Position numbers and translations under genes: made by a program. From an uncultured Bacilli bacterium (GTDB lineage Bacteria; Bacillota_I; Bacilli_A; RF39; UBA660): 7,397 nucleotides of DNA. Below are positions 1 through 5,267 of the stretch, one piece after another. Where the stretch lies: NCBI GenBank assembly GCA_947598425.1, contig CANQFH010000053.1, forward strand, positions 1 to 7,397. Direction: 5' to 3'. The notes below the pieces were generated by a model. The model was not told the DNA's origin and ran no database searches. It saw only the letters and a program-made list of their open reading frames with translations. Each line of letters begins with the position of its first letter. Position 1 is the first letter of the stretch.

Positions 1-29
1 AATCTAGTTCATTTTTCTAAATTTTTCAT

Positions 30-66
30 AAAAAAGACAAATAAGTAAAAACTTTACCTATTTGTC
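30..66 (-). terminator. Rho-independent terminator of the comEA-comEC transcript
   Basis: On the minus strand, positions 66-36 form a 14-bp stem (GACAAATAGGTAAA against TTTACTTATTTGTC, one G-U wobble) with a 3-nt loop, followed directly by a run of six T (35-30). The U-run lies only on the minus-strand side, so it stops transcription leaving comEC, about 90 nt beyond its stop codon. No T-run follows in the plus direction. Confidence 0.85.
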
Positions 67-74
67 AACAATCT

Positions 75-90
75 GAGAGCTTAAGCTCTC
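75..90. repeat. Perfect 16-bp palindrome GAGAGCTTAAGCTCTC
   Basis: The 16 bases are identical to their own reverse complement. As RNA they form a 6-bp stem with a UUAA loop. No T-run follows on either side, so it is not a terminator by itself; it sits between the comEC stop codon and the real terminator at 30-66. It could be a 3' UTR hairpin or a binding site for a dimeric protein. The sequence does not decide between these. Confidence 0.5.
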
Positions 91-101
91 CATCTATTTA
101 A

Positions 102-115
102 ACATTATATAATGT
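102..115. repeat. Perfect 14-bp AT-rich palindrome ACATTATATAATGT
   Basis: The 14 bases are self-complementary. They lie in the roughly 90-nt tail between the comEC stop codon and its terminator. In a sequence this AT-rich, a short palindrome of A and T with one G-C pair near each end could arise by chance, so functional meaning is uncertain. Confidence 0.3.
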
Positions 116-156
116 ATTATATTTTATTATTATATAACATTCTTATGTAGTACATT

Positions 157-2181
157 TTACCTACTATAAGTTCTAATTTGGTATTTATTTTTAGATAATC
201 TAACTTCAATTGTACCATCAATATCAGTTCTATATATTTTAGAATTACTCAAATTATTTAAAACATTATCAGTTGGATGACCATAGAGGTTATTTGCTCC
301 GACTGAAATAATTGCATACTTTGTTTTAATACTATCAATAAATCTTTTACTACTAGAACTATTGGAACCATGATGTCCTACTTTTAAAAAATCAATATTA
401 TTTAATGAATATTTTTTTAATATATCATTTTCTTTAACAATACCAGCATCTCCCATAAACAAAAATTGATATTTATAGTAATTAAAATAAATAACATTAC
501 TATTATCGTTTTCATTATCATATAATCTAGTATTTAAAAATTGTAAATTAATATTATTAACTTGTAATTGATCAATATTTTGATAGTAATTAATATTTTT
601 ATCCTTTAATATATTAATTAATTTTAATTCTAATTCATTATAAGTATCATTATTAAATATAACTTTATTAACTTTAAAATGCTTAACTAAATAATTACTA
701 TCTTTCATATGATCACTATCACCATGAGTTAATATTAAAGCATCTAATTGATTAATTCCTAAACTTTTTAAAAACTGAATACTTTTACTACTAATATTAT
801 ATCCATAATTATTACCACCAGTATCAATCATTACACTCTTATCTTTATTTGGACTTATGATTACTATACTATCACCCTGACCAACATCTAAATAATAAAC
901 ATAACAATATTTATCAAACTTTGGATATACAATAATCATTAAAATTAAACTAAAATACATAACTAGCCATTTTTTATTAGGTTTTTTCATCAATAAATAG
1001 ATGATTATATAATAAGTGACTATGAATATCATAGGTATTTTAGGAATAATTATCGATGTTGGTATCTTATTAAATATACTATTTAAATATTCAAAGATAT
1101 TTATCAATATTAAGAAGATATTTTCTAAAAATGGCAAAATAAAAGTCATAATACTTAATGGAAATATTAAAAAAGTAATAAAGGGAACACAAATAATATT
1201 TAAAAAGATACTTATTAGATTAATTTCATAGTTTAAATTAACAGTTATAGGTAAACTTACTATAAATGCTATTAAACTTATTTTAAGTAATTTCATAAGA
1301 TATTTACCCGTTATTTTATCTTTATTTAATAATAATGCATAGGATATTAAAAATGAATATTGAAACCCGACATTATATATCATAAAGGGTTTAATTATTA
1401 AAATACTAAAACCAGTCAAAAATAAGATTTTTTTATTATCAATAGGGATTTTTAAATAATGTAAAATATTTTTTAAAATAAAGAAGATTGATACTCTTAA
1501 TACTGAGGCCGAAAAGTTAGTTAAGAACATAAAATATCCTAAAACAATACTAATAATAATATTTTTATACTTTAACTTAGATAATATTTTATTTAAAACA
1601 TAGACTATCAAACTGATATGCATTCCAGAAATAGCAAATAAATGCCATATTCCATTATTTTGATATAATTGATATAAATCATCTTCTAAATAATCTTTAT
1701 TCCCTAATATAAAAATATTTAAATAAGTTTTAGTTTGTAATTCATATTGATTAATTCTATTATTAATTATCTTTTTTATTTTATATAATATATTTTCATT
1801 ATCTAAAATAGTTATTTTTTTTACATTCATTATTTGATAAATTTGATTATTATATAAATACTTTTGATAATTAAATGTATTAGGAATACTATTATTATTG
1901 GGATAATCTAATATGCCCTCTACTACGACTTTTTTACCTAAGATATCTATATCTTGATAATAAGTACATAGTATTTTTTCACTTCCTTTTAATATAAAAG
2001 ATATTTTATCTTGTTTAGTAGATACTTGAGTAACTACTCCTTCAATAGTATCTCCTTGAATTTTAGTATCATATTTAATTAATATTGTCCTTACGAATAA
2101 ATAAATACCTAGAAATATAATTAGAAATAAATAGGTCTTTTTAGACTGTAATATAGTCTTTAATTTTGTTAAATATAGCAT
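157..2181 (-). CDS. comEC: ComEC/Rec2 DNA uptake channel of natural transformation
   Basis: ComEC is the inner-membrane channel that carries one DNA strand into the cell during transformation. The roughly 674-residue protein has the full family layout: an N-terminal membrane segment (about 18-35), an OB-like region (about 45-125), the competence membrane domain with the signature ISGMHI (about 184-189) and many hydrophobic segments to about 420, then a C-terminal metallo-beta-lactamase domain. That domain keeps LDVGQGDS (431-438), the metal motif H486-x-D488-x-D490-H491, GDAG (577-580), HHGS (603-606) and YGHP (633-636), so it may be an active nuclease degrading the non-transported strand. 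A GTG lies directly before the chosen ATG, but a GGA ribosome site sits 7 nt before the ATG, so the ATG is preferred. It overlaps the end of comEA by 41 nt, implying one transcript and coupled translation. The length is slightly short for the family but complete. Confidence 0.95.
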   Translation of the reverse strand: MLYLTKLKTILQSKKTYLFLIIFLGIYLFVRTILIKYDTKIQGDTIEGVVTQVSTKQDKISFILKGSEKILCTYYQDIDILGKKVVVEGILDYPNNNSIPNTFNYQKYLYNNQIYQIMNVKKITILDNENILYKIKKIINNRINQYELQTKTYLNIFILGNKDYLEDDLYQLYQNNGIWHLFAISGMHISLIVYVLNKILSKLKYKNIIISIVLGYFMFLTNFSASVLRVSIFFILKNILHYLKIPIDNKKILFLTGFSILIIKPFMIYNVGFQYSFLISYALLLNKDKITGKYLMKLLKISLIAFIVSLPITVNLNYEINLISIFLNIICVPFITFLIFPLSIMTFILPFLENIFLILINIFEYLNSIFNKIPTSIIIPKIPMIFIVTYYIIIYLLMKKPNKKWLVMYFSLILMIIVYPKFDKYCYVYYLDVGQGDSIVIISPNKDKSVMIDTGGNNYGYNISSKSIQFLKSLGINQLDALILTHGDSDHMKDSNYLVKHFKVNKVIFNNDTYNELELKLINILKDKNINYYQNIDQLQVNNINLQFLNTRLYDNENDNSNVIYFNYYKYQFLFMGDAGIVKENDILKKYSLNNIDFLKVGHHGSNSSSSKRFIDSIKTKYAIISVGANNLYGHPTDNVLNNLSNSKIYRTDIDGTIEVRLSKNKYQIRTYSR

Positions 2182-2845
2182 CACTTATTCCACTGACATT
2201 TTTAATTTCTTCGATACTATTAAAATTACCATTAATATTTCGATAATTAATAATATCATCAGCTTTGATAGATCCAATACCATTTAACATCATTAATTCT
2301 TCTTTACTGGCAGTATTAATATTGATGATTTCATTAACATCTTTATTAGAGTTATCATCATCACTACTAATTTCACTTTTATAGGAATCTAAGCAATCAC
2401 TTATATCATATGATGGACAATTACAAATAGTATTATCTTGGGGATTATTTTTACTAGCATATTCACTTTGAGTATAGACATAAATTACTAATTCACTAGT
2501 TAATTTTTTAGATAAATTAATATTATCTGTATAAGCATCTTCATTAAAACCACCGGCTCTAATTATAACATCATTAACAATATTATTACTGTTAACTTCA
2601 TAAACACCTGGTTTAGATACAGCTCCTTTGATTTCCACATAAAAGTTTTTAATTTCAGTATCTTCAATATCTTTACTATTATCACTATCTTCACTAACCA
2701 TACTTAAAGCATTAGTCTTTACTTCTGTATCATCTTTACTTTGATAAAAGAAATAAATACAACCAATTAATAAAATAATATTAAAGATAACACTTATCCA
2801 AAATACTGGCAATTTCTTTTCATCTTCTGAATCAAAAAAATCCAT
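2141..2845 (-). CDS. comEA: ComEA competence DNA receptor
   Basis: ComEA binds double-stranded DNA outside the membrane and hands it to ComEC. The 234-residue product has a short acidic N-terminus, one membrane anchor (about 13-35), an acidic Ser/Asp-rich linker, an SLBB-type domain (about 67-128, containing EIKGAVSKPGVY) and a C-terminal pair of helix-hairpin-helix DNA-binding motifs (173-234, with NGIG at 188-191 and SGIS at 218-221). Between the SLBB domain and the helix-hairpin-helix domain is a linker with Cys141, Cys143 and Cys151, which is unusual and could form an extracellular disulfide. The ATG at 2845 is chosen because a longer reading from GTG at 2863 would translate the ribosome site AAAGGAGGT itself. 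It lies 57 nt after ftsW and just behind a promoter-like block also found upstream of the 67-residue gene. It overlaps comEC. Confidence 0.94.
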   Translation of the reverse strand: MDFFDSEDEKKLPVFWISVIFNIILLIGCIYFFYQSKDDTEVKTNALSMVSEDSDNSKDIEDTEIKNFYVEIKGAVSKPGVYEVNSNNIVNDVIIRAGGFNEDAYTDNINLSKKLTSELVIYVYTQSEYASKNNPQDNTICNCPSYDISDCLDSYKSEISSDDDNSNKDVNEIININTASKEELMMLNGIGSIKADDIINYRNINGNFNSIEEIKNVSGISDAIFNKIKDYITV

Positions 2846-2851
2846 AAATAT

Positions 2852-2860
2852 ACCTCCTTT
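2852..2860 (-). promoter_or_regulatory. Strong ribosome binding site that fixes the comEA start
   Basis: AAAGGAGGT on the minus strand, 6 nt before the ATG at 2845. It is an excellent match to the anti-Shine-Dalgarno complement, and it excludes the upstream in-frame GTG, whose first codons would be this site. Confidence 0.9.
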
Positions 2861-2862
2861 CA

Positions 2863-2902
2863 CTATATATATAGAAGTTTTTTTATGGATTTCCTTTTTT
2901 TT
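2863..2902 (-). promoter_or_regulatory. Promoter-like block upstream of comEA, shared with the 67-residue gene
   Basis: Read on the minus strand: eight A, GGAAAT (2894-2889), a 15-bp spacer, then TATATATATAG (2873-2863), with the ribosome site just downstream. The same arrangement with identical spacing occurs at 4612-4652; about 34 of 41 aligned positions agree, counting one flanking base. It begins immediately after the ftsW TAG. AAAGGAAAT resembles the -35 of Bacillus sigma-H (AGGA plus A/T), while the expected GAAT -10 is replaced by the TA tract. There is no TTGACA. That it is a promoter is inference from position and conservation; that it is competence-specific is a further inference. 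Confidence 0.55.
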
Positions 2903-4072
2903 CTATGAAATATTTAATTTTTTTAACTCTAATTTATATTTTGTCATCTTATTTTCAATAGCAACCCGTTCAGTTATAAAAATCATTGCTATAAAATTAA
3001 TAGTTGAAGAACCACCATAACTTAATAAAGGAAGGGGTACTCCCGTTAAAGGAAGAACTGCCAACATTCCACATAAATTAACGATTATATGAAAAGTAAA
3101 TAACCAAAAAGTACCATAAGCCAAAATGGAGTTTCTTAAATTGTAAGCTTCTTTAGCTATTTTTAAGATACGATATAATATAAAGGCATATAATAATAAC
3201 ACAATAATACCAACAATTAAACCTAATTCTTCAACTAAAACCGCAAAAATAAAATCAGTATGACTTTCTGGTAAATATAAGAATTTTTGCGTACTATTTC
3301 CTAAACCGACTCCAGTTAGGCCACCATTATTAATAGCAATGAACCCATTACAAACTTGATAACCAGTATCTTCTTTATACCTTTGACAAGGATTTTGAAA
3401 ATTTAATCTTTTCATTTGTTCACTATTTAAGATTTCAGTACCACTGTATAATAAAGTTAAAGCAAGAATTACAGCTCCAATACCTAAAATCATAATTATC
3501 TTGGGCAAATTACTTTTTTTAATGGGAATACTTATGAAGATACAAAAGGCAATTGCTAAAATAATCACTGCTCCACCAAAATCGGGTTGCATTAAAACTA
3601 AAAGGGCTATAATTCCCGCAACTGATAAAGGTATTAAATATAAATAAATATTACTATCTTTCTTTTTAACTAAATTATTATAAAATACCGCCATGAAAAT
3701 TATTAAAAAGGACTTAGCAAATTCCGTAGGTTGCAAAGCAATACCAGTATGAGGAATGTAAAACCAACTTTTCGCATGATTAGTAATAGTACCATAAACT
3801 AAAAGTAAAATTAAAACTCCAATAATAGATAATATTCCTAACCAATGAAAACTTTTATACCATTTAGTGGGAATATAAAGAATAATCATGCCTCCAATAA
3901 ATGCCACAATGAAAAAAACTAATTGTCTTATAAAAAAATATGTTGAAGTTTTATTATATCTTAAAATTGCTGCAATTGATGATGAAGAAAAAACCATAAG
4001 AAGACCAATACTACATAAAATAATTGTAGCAAATAATAAGGGTTTATCAATTTTGGCAAATATCTTTTTCAT
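2903..4072 (-). CDS. ftsW: FtsW septal peptidoglycan glycosyltransferase (SEDS family)
   Basis: FtsW polymerises lipid II into septal glycan strands with a partner class B penicillin-binding protein. The 389-residue polytopic protein shows SEDS hallmarks in order: MVFSSSS (26-32), LQPTEFAKS (113-121), MQPDFGGA (161-168), GYQVCNGFIAINNGGLTGVG (237-256), LPESHTDFIFA (267-277; D273 lies in the segment carrying the essential SEDS aspartate) and the C-terminal GVPLPLLSYGGSS (344-356). NGGLTGVGLGNS followed by LPESHTDFIFA favours FtsW over RodA. Length is normal. The ATG at 4072 is the only choice, because an in-frame TGA lies five codons upstream and the next Met is far inside. No Shine-Dalgarno sequence is visible before it. 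A good -35 lies about 55 nt upstream. The comEA-comEC genes follow in the same direction and may receive read-through. Confidence 0.93.
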   Translation of the reverse strand: MKKIFAKIDKPLLFATIILCSIGLLMVFSSSSIAAILRYNKTSTYFFIRQLVFFIVAFIGGMIILYIPTKWYKSFHWLGILSIIGVLILLLVYGTITNHAKSWFYIPHTGIALQPTEFAKSFLIIFMAVFYNNLVKKKDSNIYLYLIPLSVAGIIALLVLMQPDFGGAVIILAIAFCIFISIPIKKSNLPKIIMILGIGAVILALTLLYSGTEILNSEQMKRLNFQNPCQRYKEDTGYQVCNGFIAINNGGLTGVGLGNSTQKFLYLPESHTDFIFAVLVEELGLIVGIIVLLLYAFILYRILKIAKEAYNLRNSILAYGTFWLFTFHIIVNLCGMLAVLPLTGVPLPLLSYGGSSTINFIAMIFITERVAIENKMTKYKLELKKLNIS

Positions 4073-4103
4073 ATCATTATCATATCATAAATAACTTTAT
4101 AAA

Positions 4104-4132
4104 AAAATAAATTATTAATTTTTTAATGTCAA
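4104..4132 (-). promoter_or_regulatory. Candidate sigma-A promoter of ftsW
   Basis: On the minus strand there is a perfect -35 TTGACA (4132-4127), 17 bp of spacer, and a weaker -10 TATTTT (4109-4104). This leaves a leader of about 25-30 nt before the ftsW ATG. It lies in the 110-bp divergent gap between ftsW and the plus-strand micro-membrane gene. The -35 and spacing are good, but the -10 matches only four of six positions. Confidence 0.5.
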
Positions 4133-4182
4133 AACATGACTAAGATTAATAAAATATATTAGATACATAAAGGAGGTATAAT

Positions 4183-4374
4183 ATGTATTATTACGGAAAT
4201 AATGGCTACTATGGCGGCGGTTATGCTACACCAAGTTGTAATAATGGTTATGCTGGTTATACAAGTGGTTATGGTATAGGAGCAGCTATTTGGATTGTAT
4301 TATTCATATTATTAGTTATAATTATTGGAGCTGGTTGGTTTACTGGCAATAACAATGGTTATAATAATAACTAG
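4183..4374 (+). CDS. YjcZ-like Gly/Tyr/Asn-rich micro-membrane protein
   Basis: This is a 63-residue protein with a Tyr/Gly/Asn-rich head (1-30, repeated NGY, GGGY and SGYG units), one hydrophobic segment (about 33-54, with AIWIVLFILLVIIIGAGWF) and a short Asn-rich tail. The membrane segment matches the pattern of the YjcZ/tiny-TM family of Bacillus, where VLFILLxIIxG follows a Gly/Tyr-rich head. Some members (such as SscA) act in spore assembly, but the role here is unknown and no other sporulation gene is in view. It is the only plus-strand gene. A strong ribosome site, AAAGGAGG, ends about 7 nt before the ATG, and a hairpin terminator follows the TAG. The Gly codons make it less AT-rich than its surroundings. 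Localisation to the membrane is a firm prediction; function is not. Confidence 0.85.
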   Translation: MYYYGNNGYYGGGYATPSCNNGYAGYTSGYGIGAAIWIVLFILLVIIIGAGWFTGNNNGYNNN

Positions 4375-4398
4375 GAAGCTTTATGCTTCTTTTTATTT
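4375..4398 (+). terminator. Rho-independent terminator of the YjcZ-like gene
   Basis: GGAAGC, the loop TTTAT and GCTTCT form a 5-6 bp stem followed by TTTTTATTT on the plus strand. It starts at the base after the TAG stop. Its T-run overlaps the last codons and stop of the convergent 67-residue gene. On the minus strand the hairpin is followed by CTAGTTATT, which is a poor U-tract, so termination in that direction would be weak. Confidence 0.75.
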
Positions 4399-4596
4399 AG
4401 GCATTTGTAAATTATTTAATTCTTTTTGGAATTTAATTTGAATTTTCTTTTTAGTTTCTTTATTTAATTTATTTATAACTTCTAATAAATCATCATTATC
4501 ATAGTTATTTAAAAAACGAATTAAAAAACTTTCTACATATAAATTGCTAAAATTAGTAGAAAATTCTGAAATAAATTCTTTTTCTCTTTTATTCAT
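4393..4596 (-). CDS. Small unknown protein with a comEA-like promoter block
   Basis: I do not recognise this 67-residue product. It is soluble, charged and likely mostly helical, with no membrane segment, no cysteine and no signal peptide. It begins MNKREKEFISEF, carries an aromatic/hydrophobic middle (about 13-31, LYVESFLIRFL) and ends in a Lys/Glu-rich helix. That it is real is supported by a strong ribosome site (AGGAGGG, 7 nt before the ATG) and by the 40-bp upstream block it shares with comEA. It lies 59 nt after the 203-residue gene with no terminator between, so read-through from that operon is also possible. Its stop codon sits inside the terminator of the convergent YjcZ-like gene. 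A role in competence is only a hypothesis, resting on the shared upstream block. Confidence 0.75.
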   Translation of the reverse strand: MNKREKEFISEFSTNFSNLYVESFLIRFLNNYDNDDLLEVINKLNKETKKKIQIKFQKELNNLQMPK

Positions 4597-4611
4597 ATAT
4601 ATACCCTCCTA

Positions 4612-4652
4612 CTATATATATACGAATTATTTTAGCTATTTCCTTTTTTTTT
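4612..4652 (-). promoter_or_regulatory. Promoter-like block upstream of the 67-residue gene, twin of the comEA block
   Basis: Read on the minus strand: nine A, GGAAAT (4643-4638), exactly 15 bp, then TATATATATAG (4622-4612), followed by the ribosome site and ATG. Its twin is at 2863-2902; spacer length is the same and 8 of 15 spacer bases agree, although the genes on either side are unrelated. It lies wholly in the gap after the upstream gene's TAG, as does its twin. Confidence 0.55.
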
Positions 4653-4655
4653 ATA

Positions 4656-5267
4656 CTATTTTTGACACTTTTTTCTATTTAAAACGTTATAATTATTCAA
4701 AAAAAGATTCTTTTCTTGTTTATTTTTTATTAATTCATAATATTCATCAAAAGTATATTGATGATATTCATTTATTAATATTTCTTGAGATTCTAAAAAG
4801 AAGGTATATAAACGGTATTTAGTATTACTATCTTCTTTACTTCTAGGATCAGGGCCAATATTTTTAATAAAAATATTAAAACGATTAATTATAAGCTTGG
4901 CTATTTCATTATCATGTATCTTAAAAATAATATTATTACCTTTTCTTATTATCTCTAAATAGTTTACTAAGTTATCTTTAGTATTATCATCATCTATTAA
5001 TAAATAATCATCTTGACCTAATAATCTATTTAAAGCAAAATATATCTTATCTTCCAAAGAAAAAGAAAAAGTAAGAGTATTTATTTTACTATAGATATTT
5101 TTATGACTAAAGTAGCCTTTAAAAGAAAAATCATCCCATACCATTAAAGTAATGTCCTTCAATTGCTTAGTAAATATTTTATCAATACTTATAATTTTAG
5201 TACAATAACCTTCAGTTATATTTAAAGAAATAATATTATTATTTTTAGTTATATAATTTTTATTCAT
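4656..5267 (-). CDS. Unknown 203-residue protein coupled to the transglutaminase-like gene
   Basis: I do not recognise this family. The N-terminal half looks beta-rich with alternating hydrophobic and polar residues (about 10-75). An acidic stretch, GQDDYLLIDDD (84-94), follows, then a mixed region and a helical Tyr/Glu-rich part (about 150-190). There is no signal peptide or membrane segment, so it is probably cytoplasmic. The ATG overlaps the TGA of the upstream gene in an ATGA, and there is no good ribosome site, so translation should be coupled to that gene; the two proteins probably work together. Its C-terminus, LNRKKC plus QK, matches the end of its upstream partner (LNRKKCKNKK), with 19 identical nucleotides. 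Cys201 lies in this tail. Function unknown. Confidence 0.85.
   Translation of the reverse strand: MNKNYITKNNNIISLNITEGYCTKIISIDKIFTKQLKDITLMVWDDFSFKGYFSHKNIYSKINTLTFSFSLEDKIYFALNRLLGQDDYLLIDDDNTKDNLVNYLEIIRKGNNIIFKIHDNEIAKLIINRFNIFIKNIGPDPRSKEDSNTKYRLYTFFLESQEILINEYHQYTFDEYYELIKNKQEKNLFLNNYNVLNRKKCQK
4665..4683. repeat. 19-bp direct repeat, copy 1 (3' end of the 203-residue gene)
   Basis: ACACTTTTTTCTATTTAAA on the plus strand, identical to 5279-5297. On the minus strand it encodes the shared C-terminal residues LNRKKC, in the same reading frame in both genes. The flanks are similar T-runs (TATTTTTG against TATTTTT), suggesting the similarity extends a few bases past the stop in one copy. 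Confidence 0.6.

Noticed and set aside
1016..1231. Plus-strand open frame of 71 codons inside comEC
   Set aside because: It lies wholly antisense to the membrane domain of comEC, its Ile/Lys-rich translation follows from AT-rich antisense sequence, and it has no convincing ribosome site.
2846..2863. Longer ComEA beginning at GTG 2863 (MKGGIF extension)
   Set aside because: Those codons are the ribosome binding site itself (AAAGGAGGT). The ATG at 2845 is correctly spaced from it.
3888..4094. Plus-strand open frame of 68 codons over the 5' end of ftsW
   Set aside because: Antisense to conserved ftsW coding sequence, with no ribosome site and no recognisable product.
4544..4822. Plus-strand open frame of 92 codons across the 67- and 203-residue genes
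   Set aside because: It is antisense to two better-supported genes and their gap. Its Tyr/Phe/Leu-rich translation reflects poly-T tracts and there is no ribosome site.
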